This document shows, in pieces, positions 54,287-64,000 of a stretch of 64,000 nt of DNA; the first letter of the stretch is position 1, and every line of letters begins with the position of its first letter. Position numbers and translations under genes: made by a program. Below the pieces are notes generated by a model that worked only from the letters and a program-made list of their open reading frames with translations, searched no databases and was not told where the DNA came from. Source of the DNA: Heliocidaris tuberculata (taxonomy: Eukaryota > Echinodermata > Echinoidea > Camarodonta > Echinometridae). The stretch lies in assembly GCA_025618425.1 (NCBI GenBank), contig CM046845.1, forward strand, positions 4,133,577-4,197,576. Reading direction: 5' to 3'.

Positions 54287-54740
54287 GTCTGTCTCTGTCT
54301 AATGCTCTATTTATATCTGTCTCTGTCTCTCTGTCTCTGTCTCTGTCTCTCTATCTCTATATCTCTCTCTCTCTCTCTCTCACACATTCACTCACTCCTT
54401 GTGTGTCTGTTTGCCCTATCTCTTCTCTCTCTTTCTCTCTCTCTTAATCATGTTTATGCTTCTCTGTATGTGTGTGTGTGTCTCTCTCTCTGTCTCTCCT
54501 TCTCGCTCTCTCTCTGTCTCCATATCTCTGTCTCCATATCTCTCTCTCTCTCTCTCTCTGACTCTCTTTCTTTTTATATTTCATTCTTGTCTTTCAGCCT
54601 TTGTCTGTATGCATCCCTATCTCTGTCTAAGTTTCACTCTGTATAGCTCTCCGTCTCTATTTCTCTTTGTCTCAAGTCTGTGTTAATCTTCTCTCATTTT
54701 TTTTTCTCTCTCTTCTCTTTCTGTATCATTACTCTAACCA
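54228..54740. repeat. (CT)n-rich tract
   Basis: Degenerate TCTCTC and TGTCTC repeats run for about 500 bases. Ser/Leu-rich frames here are repeat translations. Confidence 0.9.
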
Positions 54741-55589
54741 TCTGCTTTCATGTCGCTTTTTTTCGCTTTCTGTCTATTGATCTCCCCCCCCCCCCTCTCT
54801 CTCTCTCTCTCTTCCCATTCCTTCTCTTTGCTCCCCTGTCAATCTTTGCTTTTTTGTGCACAAAGTCCTGTACCATGTGTACATTATATTATATTAATCA
54901 TACAACTTTATCTCAATGTGGGTATTTGTTATGGCCTTCACTTTGACATCTTTTTTTCTCTCACACCTTACAGGCCTGCAGCATCATTTTTATTTCTCTC
55001 TTTTCCTCTCTTTTCTCCGTTTTATGTCCGTTATATTGCCGCATAAAGATACGGATGTACAATAAACGAATCCATTATTTATGTATAAATCGCTTTTTCT
55101 GCATGTTGGTAGCTCAAATTTAAGCATCTTCAATGAAAATTTCCGTTAATGCATGCACACTCTATTTATAGCTCCTCTTTGACCCAATCGACAGTAAATG
55201 AATAATTGGGTTTGTGGAAATGCTTCCCCACAAGTCATGTGCTTGCTGCAGCAACTTATGCTTGCTTCTTATAAAGTCGAGGCGAGAAATGATGCTTCAA
55301 TTTGCAAAGCGTTAGAAAACATGCACAATAAACCAGGAGGAAATTTAAAGATGTGAAGAAGACAACCGTCAAAGCCACCTCCTCTCACAGCAGAATTACG
55401 ATTCATTAATGCTGTCTTCTAGCCGTTCGTTTATTGCTATTTTGCGCACCACCTGCGGAGCGGGTTGGGGCGTAATGTTATTTTGGTCTGGCACAAAATA
55501 TGATAATTCATCTCTCTATTACTGTTAACATTCGATTATTCTCTGCCAAACCACGGTATATGACACCTATACCCTCCCCTATTTGTGGT

Positions 55590-55788
55590 GTCCCTCCCCC
55601 CCCCCCCCCCCTCTCTCTCTTTCTCTCTTCTCTCTTCCTCAACCCTCTCTAGCTTTCTTTCACAATGCATGTCTCTCTCACTTTAACTCCTCTCTCCCAT
55701 CTCTTTCTCCATTTCGTTTAATTTTTTCTTCTCTATCATTAATTTTTCTATATCTCTATACAGCTCCCATTCATGCCAGCTCTCCGCT

Positions 55789-55826
<38 letters not shown>

Positions 55827-56018
55827 GCTCTCTTACTCTCCATTTCTCTCTTTCCTCCTTTCTCCCCTCTTTCTCTTTCTCTTTTAATCTTCATCTCTCT
55901 GTGTCCAAAAGCCTCCATCTCCATCTCCTCCCATCTTTATCTATCTACCTGCATCATAATTATGTATCACCTGCTTATCTTTCGTATTGACTTGTTCTTC
56001 CTCTTTCATTTATACACA

Positions 56019-56063
<45 letters not shown>

Positions 56064-56185
56064 TTCTCTCTCTTTCTCTCTCTCTCTCTCTCTTTCTCTT
56101 TCTCTTTTTCCTCAATCTCTCCCTCTCTCTCGCTCTCCCTCCCTCTTTCTCCGTCTCTCTCTCTCTCTCTCCATCTCGTTCTGTT
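55590..56185. repeat. poly-C then (CT)n-rich tract
   Basis: A poly-C run near 55597 passes into degenerate CT repeats, with a short CACACA block at about 56014-56028, ending next to a motif cluster at 56234. Confidence 0.9.
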
Positions 56186-56233
56186 CCCAGATCTCGAGGC
56201 TTCTTATACTGTTAGTTGCCTGCCCGCTAGCTG

Positions 56234-56264
56234 TGACGTCAATGCAAATGTATTGCCATGGCAA
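56234..56264. promoter_or_regulatory. CRE, octamer and X-box motif cluster
   Basis: Three textbook sites lie within 31 bases: TGACGTCA (56234-56241, CREB/ATF), immediately followed by ATGCAAAT (56242-56249, POU octamer), and the perfect palindrome TTGCCATGGCAA (56253-56264, RFX X-box). Sites this close to consensus and this tightly packed suggest an enhancer or promoter. The target gene is not visible in the window. Confidence 0.5.
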
Positions 56265-56334
56265 CCGCCTTAAAAACCGGGTGCGGTGATCCGTTTGCAC
56301 GTCTGCTTCTTACAGTAAAACATAAAGAAGAAGG

Positions 56335-56351
56335 AGGGCGAAAAAGAGAGA

Positions 56352-56390
<39 letters not shown>

Positions 56391-56392
56391 GA
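56335..56392. repeat. (GA)n microsatellite
   Basis: A GA repeat of about 55 bases with a few AAG interruptions. Confidence 0.9.
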
Positions 56393-58611
56393 GAGACATA
56401 TAGAGACATGAAACGATTTATCATAGAAGCATTCATTGTGTGAATTAAACTTGTAATTATGTGGGCGGTAGAAGTTATGGCGGCCATGGGAAGGTTAAGG
56501 ATGCTTCTACTGGCTGCTAATGTTAATAGGTAATTAGTGCTTTTAAATACATTTTCCCTATATTTTCTTCCACTGTTCCATATTTCACTATTTAATTTTT
56601 GGAAGAATATGCCACTTGATATTATCATGATCTTTTAATTTTTGAGCATGCTCTTGCTTGTATCAAACATTGTCAAATCAACCCCCCCCCCCACCCCATC
56701 CCCTGTCACACACACAGACATGCATTCCCCTATTCTATCACATACATCCGCATGTTCTTATCTATGTAATAATAGCTCCTTTATTTCTGCAATATCTAAT
56801 ATGAATTCAATATTTGTCCATAATTTGCCAATATGTAATATCTTTTGCACTTTGTTACCCTTGTTCATTTTTCAAAACTGCATTATTTTGTGTGGATTGT
56901 AGCTTTTATAGCAGTAGGGTCCATCCTCAACATCCAAGGGAGATATAAACCAAAGATTACGCCCCCGCATTAATGTACTTAATACTCCGACCTCTCACAG
57001 AATGATATGGACATGGTGCTCGGAAAGAATATTCAAGAGTTAAAGGTTATATTGAGTACTGGTCCTGCTAATACAGGGGTGGATCCAGGATTTTGCAAAA
57101 GGGGGGCACAATTTTGAAGAAGAAAAAATCTTGCAAGCAAACAAAATAACAAAAAGGGTGAACAAAACAAATTTTGGGGCGCGTGTAATATGGTATGCCA
57201 CTTGCGTTTCGAAAGGGGAGGATGCACGAAAATTGCCAATCTTTATCATTTCATATCCGGGAACAAGTGTTTAATGTGTTGCCATATTAAAATTTTTTAT
57301 GCTTATTTTTACTCTAAACTTCCTGGCGCTAAATAAAATCTGATATTGCTACAGAAATGGGAACAAAGCGAACAGAATTACCTTTTCCCCCGGTTGCATG
57401 AGATGGCTGGATGACAGTCTTTTGTTTTGTGTTGTTATCTATAACTCAGTGGTAAATGTACCTAACAGTAATATGTGAAAGTTTCTTGTTCATGGTTTCT
57501 TCAGCTTATAGAGGCAATAGGGCGTTAACTCCATGCGAACATACTTTTTAATCTCAACAGATAGTTTGATAATTTTTGTTTTCCATTCATTTCAAAAGTA
57601 ACATTTACGTTCTTCCAGTTTTTTGCACATTATGCAAAATATTCATATGATAATTATAATGTATACGGAATAACTTAAGCATAATTCAAGACCACTGTAA
57701 TACGGGAAAGGGTGCAGATCATTTTAAGCAAGGACTTGTGTCGGGTACGCCTGTGTACAAAATACAATAAAATGAAAGAAAGGAAGAGGGGAATAGACGA
57801 AGAGAGTGGGAATAAATGATAAGGGACTTACCCTTTTCTCTCTCTCTCTTAACTTTGTCATTAATGGCGCGTACCAGTCCTTCACACTTTCATTCATACA
57901 TGTTTAACGATTCTTAAAATGTTTCTATTTTTGGCGGGTTTCTATTAATGATCGATCATTCATCCTTCACTGAACTGTAACAGACGATTGTAAAAGTCGT
58001 TCAACCGATACTATCGCTCCATGTTATTGCAATCAGATCATGAAACCATAACCGACGGACACCATGATTAACCTATCTATTTCACTTCGATCTTAATAAT
58101 TACTGTAGTTATTGTTGTAATTATCAGTGGAAGTGGTTCATTGTCCGTTATGGTATATAGCGACTTTGTGGTTATTTATGTCTGTTTTGCGTAACAGTTA
58201 AAACGGATTCGCAATTATTTTTATTCACTGTTGAGCCTAGTAATAGCATAAATGATTACAAGTGCATATAAAAATATTAAATTGATCTTTTGCTCTCCAT
58301 TAAAGTGATTGTTTTTTGTTTGTTTGTTGTTGTTGCAAGGGGTTGATTTGTTTTGTTTTGTTGTTGTTGTTGTTGTTTTTGTTTGTTTGTTTTGGGGTTT
58401 TTTTTTTTTTTTCTTTTTTTTTGGGGGGGGGGGGTCATCACGATAGTGTGTCATTGTCTGGAATAGGTGAATTAATGTTACGTATCGCATGAGAGTTGTA
58501 ACCATATATTATGTTAGTTCTGTATAATGTTTAAAGAAGGGTTCAATTTTCCTCTTCTTTAGTTTCTATCATAGGGATGTACAAATGTTTTCAAACATTC
58601 TCTCATCATTT

Positions 58612-58613
58612 GC

Positions 58614-58653
<40 letters not shown>
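58612..58653. repeat. (GA)n microsatellite
   Basis: About 40 bases of pure GA repeat, just before the 121-base tandem duplication. Confidence 0.9.
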
Positions 58654-58656
<3 letters not shown>

Positions 58657-58684
58657 AGGTCAGAATACAATGGTTTCATGAAAT

Positions 58685-58915
58685 AAAATCAATGTTGATC
58701 TAAATTGTTAAAATATTTCTATATGTTTTGAATCTGTTTCCAGAAAGACTTGCGAATTGGAACGACGTCGAAAGTGTTCTAAAAGAAGCGATGGAAATCA
58801 AATCAATGTTAGGATTTGATCTAAATTGTTAAAATATTTCTTACTGTTTTGAGTCTGTTTCTAGAAAGACTTGCGAAGTGGAACGACGCGGAAAGTGTTC
58901 TAAAAAAGCAATTAT
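58685..58915. repeat. two-copy tandem repeat, period about 121 bases
   Basis: GATCTAAATTGTTAAAATAT begins at about 58697 and again at 58818. Each is followed by GTTTC-AGAAAGACTTGCGAA and AAAGTGTTCTAAAA. Copies differ at a few positions. No coding frame is evident. Confidence 0.85.
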
Positions 58916-59600
58916 CTATGACTGAATGCATGTATACTATACGAAATACGATATCTAGATTTTAACTTGTGCCAATAATGATACTTTTGTCAGATAGCAA
59001 TTCAGGATTACACATTCCTCTGTATATATTATGAAATTTCACTGGTCTAATTCAAATTATTTCTTTCAAGCACATTCTGTTCATGGCCTTTAAGTAAGCC
59101 TTAGAACTTTAGAGCCAGACGATTGTTTTCATCGAAAAAAATAGCAAACCGAGGAGACTATATGGATTGAGTATTAATACCTAATAGGATATAGCAGGAA
59201 ATCCCACAGACTGAGAGATTTGAATACTCTAAACATCGATCCTACTGTTTACAAGCCATTTTAAGAAATGAAAGCATATTACAACATTTGCAGATCTACA
59301 GAAGGGAGGAGCTCTCACTGTTATTTTGTTTTTATCAACTTCCAAAGCATGCATGAGGTTTTACGTGCGCTTCCACAATTTTTCCTGGTCAGCAAACTCT
59401 CTGAATTGATGTTTCATGTCTGGCCCATGTTTTTATTTTTCAGGACCTCCTTTGAGCTTGCCCACAAAATTATAAACTTTTCCTTTTTTCACATGTTGGA
59501 AAACATTTATTTGTAGGCATATTATGGTGTAGCACCCATTCTCCTTTAAAAAAAAAATTGAGAGACTACCCTGCATTTCGGTGTTAGATAGATCCACAAT

Positions 59601-59714
59601 CAGGGGCTGACTGGGACTAAAATTCAAGTGGGGAAGTTTGGAGAGACCGGCCCTTTTTTGTATGACCGGCCCGAGGGAAAACACACCAAACTCCCCATAG
59701 CCAATCAGCCCCTG
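59601..59714. mobile_element. 114-bp hAT-like MITE
   Basis: The ends CAGGGGCTGACTGG and CCAATCAGCCCCTG are terminal inverted repeats. The flanks TCCACAAT and CACACAAT (6 of 8 identical) look like an aged 8-bp target duplication. The interior contains an inverted pair around GACCGGCCC. Confidence 0.7.
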
Positions 59715-60547
59715 CACACAATCAACTTATCACATAAACAATCTTTTTCATTCTGATTTACAGCCACCTCATGTTTTTTCTTAAAGAAAACTAAAATAAT
59801 AAAAAACACACAACTTCCGTCTTAAACAAGGTCGGATGAAAAACCTAATCGAAATTGCACCTAAAATCTGAGGCTTCTGAATAATAATGAATAACTCAGC
59901 TGAAACAATAATAACAACAAAATGAATATGATTCATTGTGTGTTTGCATACAGCCCCCAAACGGCTTGTTATTCCGTATACTGTAAGGTCAACGTTATTC
60001 ATATCTTGCGGAAAATCGACTTAAATGCCTTTTAAAGTACAGGTGAAAGTACAGCGTATAGAAGACCCCGTGTCAGTGACATAGCGTCATAACAGTGATA
60101 CTCCAAACGGTCGTCTTCTTTCTTGGAAAGCGAATAAAGCTCCTAGCCTAAACTGTCATATTTAGTAGCATAGAAACGTCACACGCATTGACAACCGAAT
60201 GCAGACGGAGCAAATTCGAATAGATTGACCGAAGCGTCAATACACCCCAAAAGAGAGAAAAAGAAAAGGAAAAGGAAAAGACGAAGGAGGAGTGATTTAA
60301 TCATAGAGTCTCATGACTTTCTAAGACGATCTGAAGTAGGTCGTCAAGTGAAGACGAGAGATGGATTGTGAGCGATTTGTCTTTGGATGTGGAATAAAGA
60401 TTTAGAGAAGACACATTAAAGGGAGACGGGAAGGGGTAGATAATGGAACAGCCTGGGAAATGATAACTATACTACATAGCTTACTTGAAATTGTAACCTA
60501 GTATGTAAAACTGTGATTAGGTTATAAATCAAATGACTGTCTTAAGA

Positions 60548-60687
60548 GTCATTTCGATTGCGTCATTACCTGCATGCGCTAATCGAGCCTGTGAAGGCTA
60601 TTATACCCATAAACTTGTTGTTAAACGTATAGTTTGCATTGTTTATTTTGCAATCACTTGTTAAACGATATAATATCTCATGACGCG

Positions 60688-60720
<33 letters not shown>

Positions 60721-61390
60721 GTACCAGACACTGACGCGGTCCTAACGTCAGCAATGACGCCTCATGTTGACCGGACTTCATATAAATAATAGTCTGGTCC
60801 AGATAGATAATGACGCAGGAAATAGGTGCAACTATAGCCCGGCTAACACGAAGCGTCATTTCGATTGCGTCAGTACCTAATCGACCCTGTAATATAAGTG
60901 GTTGGGAGTGCGTTGGTGTGATCTGGCAACACAAAGGTTTTTATCGTCGTGTACTAAGGCACGAGGCGTAGCCGAGTGTGTTAGACACCACAATAAAAAC
61001 CTGCGTGTTGCTGGATCGCACTAACGCACGAACTCACAACCATGTATTAATAGTTTTATAACACGGGTCTACAATCTTAGTGTTTTCTTACAATCTTTGT
61101 GTTTGATCCGGATTAGCAGTGCGTTAGTCCCCTCGCCGTGCGTTAATACTTTTTTTTTGCACGGTCACGTGGTGTTATTTGACCAATCAGGATGGCTACA
61201 TTCTTGAACCCGTTTTATAAAGGCAATTAACCCATATGCCAAGTTATTAAAAGTATTGTTTGCACTCTTCAGTTTGCAATAATTTTTCAAACGATATCAC
61301 GTCTTCATGACGCGCAAAATTCCGTTCCATTCACTGACGCGGTCCTATCGTCAACAAATGACTCCTCGTGTGAGCCGTGCTTAACAATAC
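60548..61390. repeat. duplicated repeat block with fold-back insertion
   Basis: A unit with TTTGCA, AAACGATAT, CATGACGCG and CACTGACGCGGTCCTA is present at about 60615-60785 and again at 61242-61385. A second block, TCATTTCGATTGCGTCA, recurs at about 60551 and 60856, and a diverged form is at about 19090. A 30-base A-run interrupts the first copy at about 60689-60719. Confidence 0.7.
60899..61042. mobile_element. 144-bp fold-back element
   Basis: The left arm GGTTGGGAGTGCGTTGGTGT and the right arm, ending CGCACGAACTCACAACC, pair along some 55 bases with mismatches. The arms include GCAACAC and GGTTTTTAT / ATAAAAACC. The centre GGCACGAGGCGTAGCCGAGT continues the stem. No coding sequence. Confidence 0.7.
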
Positions 61391-61918
61391 AACATAACCA
61401 TTGCGGATGCGTCTAATGACGAATGGAAATTAGGTTATTTGAATATTGTGATAAAGATAATAAAAATGTAGACATTTCATACATGTAAAAACTGGAAAAT
61501 ACGACCATGGTGTATCCTCTAAAAATGAAATATAAAAAAATGTCATCCTTTATTTCTTGATGATTTTTGTGAAATCATCAAATGAGAGAGCTGCATAAAC
61601 CAGACTTCTTTACACCGTAGATGGCGGTAGTAAATAAATAATACCAGAGCCATCCGTACACAAGTTTGGCCAACTCGGTTTCAGTTGGACACAACATGGC
61701 TACCTTTGTAGCATGCTTGCCTAACAAAGCAGCATGGGCCATATTGTTTACCTACTGGAGCCGAGTTGGTCACACTCTGTGTGTATAGATGGCTCTGGAC
61801 ATCTCCGAGTTCCTTTATAAGAGAACAAGTTGGATTTTTTTTTTCAATTTAGGAAAAAGGTGCTTATGACACTTCAAAAAATATGTTGCCTAATAGTGGA
61901 GACAAAATGACCTTCAAA

Positions 61919-62570
61919 CAGCGGCGTCGCTAGAGGGGTGGGGTGAGGGTGTTACAACCCCCCCCCCCCAAAAAAAAAACACAATAAATTGCTGTCGGCA
62001 AAAAAAAGGAGGGGGAAAGGGAAAGGGAAGAGGAAAGAGAAAAGAGAGAGAAGGGGGGGGGGGGGGAGAAAAGAAAAAGAAAAGGAAAGGAAAACAAAAA
62101 CAGAAAGAAAAGAAGAAAAAACTGGCCACTGGAAAGTTAATATTCGGGCAAAAGGCGTCCTCCTTCGGCTGCAGCCCCCTCCCGAGAATTTTCAAAGTTC
62201 CGATATTCGGGCAACCACCACTTTATATTAGGGCAGCGAGGTGCCAGAATATCCACATCTTTGGGCAGCGAGGTTCCCTGATAATAACTTCTGTACATTT
62301 TCACTACGAAAAGATTTTACAATTTTGCTCGCTCGCACAAATTTAGAAATTAAAAAGTTGATATTCGGGTAAAAGGCGTCAGCCCGTCCCCTTGCGAAAA
62401 TAGGCCCGTATGATCAAGATTTCTAAATCTGTGATTTTCTGTTATTATCTGTATAATTATGTGGGGCAAGGGGAGATTAGGGTGCAGCATGTTTATCGGC
62501 AAATTTTGGAGTCACACCCCGCAACCCCCCCCCCCCCCCCCCCATTCAAAATGTTCTAGGTACGCCCCTG
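61919..62570. mobile_element. 652-bp non-autonomous hAT-like transposon
   Basis: The perfect 8-bp duplication CCTTCAAA flanks the element at 61911-61918 and 62571-62578. The ends CAGCGGCGTCGCTAGA and its counterpart TCTAGGTACGCCCCTG are terminal inverted repeats with few mismatches. An 8-bp target duplication and a CAGGGGCGT-type end are hAT hallmarks. No transposase frame is present. The interior holds poly-C and poly-G runs, a GA-rich stretch and internal direct repeats (ATATTCGGGCAAAAGGCGTC near 62140, a variant near 62360, and GGGCAGCGAGGT twice). Confidence 0.85.
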
Positions 62571-63611
62571 CCTTCAAATTATGGATCAATTCTCCTATAA
62601 ATGAACTTTACACCATGTCAGAGTTTGGCCAACTCTATTTCAGTGTGTAAAAATATTTCGACACTACAAAATATGGACCATACTACGACTACCAACTCTT
62701 AAAAGTTGGCCAATCCCTATGATTACTAACTGCATTATTCAAGAGCTAGCATCTACACACAGAGATAGGCCAATTTCGTTTCAGTTAGTAGCTGGTATAT
62801 GTTGCTTTAACGGACAAGCAAATACGAATGTATAATCATGCACCATATTGAGCTACATGTACTTATAGAATTCTGAGAAATCTTCCTGAAAATGAGCATT
62901 AATTTCTCCCTTCCAAAGAGTTATTTTTCTTATATCTTACATTTTGCTGTCATTCAATCATCTCGTCTACTTTCACTAGTTTGTATCTTTCCGTCGGTAT
63001 CTTTCCGCAACACGGAAAGATACCGCAAATCAACCATTCCCTTTTTGGCTAGAATTCTCAAGGTGTAATGTTTTTAAATTCAAACATATAACAAAAATGT
63101 CTTTAATAATAATAGATAGAAATATTAACCCATTAATGATATAGTTACTATAGCCATAATCCATTTAAACAAATAATACAACCAATACATTTGACAGATT
63201 AAAAAATTCAATATTTTACATTTGATTAGTCGATCACATTCCCTTGTCTGTTATATCTATATCTTTGTATTTTTTCTTGTGTGTGTGTCTGTGTTTGAGT
63301 GTGTGTGGGTGTGATTGTGGGTGTGTTTATGCTTGTATATACTATTTATTTTCCTTTGATTATTTAAATGTCATATTGCCTTTATATTTGCATTCATTTT
63401 TTTTTTCTTTTTCTGTCCTTTTATTTGTATTGTCAATTGATTGTTATACATCTATGACTTATGTTGCCAAATTTGTAAACTGATCCTTTCAGCTTGCTGT
63501 TGATCAGTAATTTTATATACCAATAAATAATAAACCCAGGTCAGTCGTAAAAGAGTGTCTGCATCATAAGACTACCATAGGCCATGTACTATAGCTGCAC
63601 CTGACAAAGAA

Positions 63612-63755
63612 GGTAGCTGACTTAGGCTTTTCTCAAGATACAATGATTTTCTGATAAAGTGTCAAATTGGGGTCTGTGCTTACATAGCTGACTGAGGCTT
63701 TTCTCAAGACACAATGATTTTCTGATAAAGTGTCAAATTAGGGTCTGTGCTTGCA
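63612..63755. repeat. two-copy tandem repeat, period 73 bases
   Basis: TAGCTGACTTAGGCTTTTCT at 63614 and TAGCTGACTGAGGCTTTTCT at 63687 start two nearly identical 73-base units ending GGGTCTGTGCTT. High identity indicates a recent duplication. Confidence 0.9.
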
Positions 63756-64000
63756 GACCATACTTTCACAGCCATATCAAAATGTAAGTGCATGACCAAC
63801 ACCAATGAAAAGTCATGTTACCAGACAACATCATCCGGTTATTCGTGCTTTATCAGCGAGTAGAGCGACATCGAGTGGGTCCAAGATAGACCTAAAAACA
63901 ATATTCTATTTGGGACGAATATAAACTGACGATGAAAGTAAACACATGAAGCACATTGTGACTATGTTCCGATACGTCCAGTTATCAGGACTTTAATATT

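Larger units (their letters stand above)
53586..64000. other. downstream intergenic DNA, no gene seen
   Basis: The region is rich in CT/GA simple repeats and short transposons, which are listed separately. No protein domain was recognised in any of its frames. The long Ser/Leu and Lys/Arg frames follow simple repeats. Confidence 0.55.

Noticed and set aside
54098..56289. Ser/Leu-rich frames up to 182 residues
   Set aside because: CT-repeat translation, as in 24568-25319.
57077..57240. Second hAT-like element starting CAGGGGTGGATCCAGGATTT
   Set aside because: The left end looks right but no matching right end or target duplication was found, so only a fragment is likely.

Overview
This is an animal (metazoan) nuclear genome window. 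It is AT-rich, intron-dominated and full of microsatellites, short inverted-repeat transposons and retrotransposon fragments. It carries one recognisable protein-coding gene, on the + strand. The eight coding exons (9743-45348) join without any frame break into a 354-residue heterotrimeric G-protein alpha subunit of the Go class, ending in Gly-Cys-Gly-Leu-Tyr. All seven introns are GT-AG. The repeat style (many hairpin MITEs starting GGGCCCC or CAGGGG, long poly-C runs, LINE tails ending in ATT repeats) suggests a marine deuterostome, most likely an echinoderm such as a sea urchin. The species call is inference.

Layout. 1-8390 is upstream intergenic DNA: an array of CACGTG-centred palindromes (1452-1956), a LINE-like 3' tail (4330-4497), a 2.16-kb non-coding mobile element with subterminal inverted repeats and a 3' hairpin (4498-6655), and a 0.5-kb TTA microsatellite. 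8395-9742 is the probable promoter and 5' leader. 9743-45348 is the G-alpha-o gene. Its introns hold three arrays of a CACAGTGTGA-type palindromic satellite, several MITEs, a tRNA-derived SINE, a reverse-transcriptase relic on the minus strand (41113-41304) and the C-terminal relic of another on the plus strand (about 44645-44764). 45349 to about 47850 is the probable 3' UTR or flank. A tRNA-Gly(CCC) gene lies on the minus strand at 53515-53585. 53586-64000 has no recognisable gene. It is dominated by CT/GA simple repeats and short DNA transposons, including a 652-bp element with a perfect 8-bp target duplication (hAT-like), and has a compact CRE/octamer/X-box motif cluster at 56234-56264.

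How the parts work together. Only one protein gene is visible. Its product would couple seven-transmembrane receptors to Gi/o-type signalling at the plasma membrane. The tRNA gene is an independent Pol III unit. Most other open reading frames are translations of simple repeats or short chance frames. No convincing new multi-gene system was found. The most useful observations concern the G-alpha-o gene (conserved architecture, diverged helical domain, a possible internal first exon) and the structure of the mobile elements.
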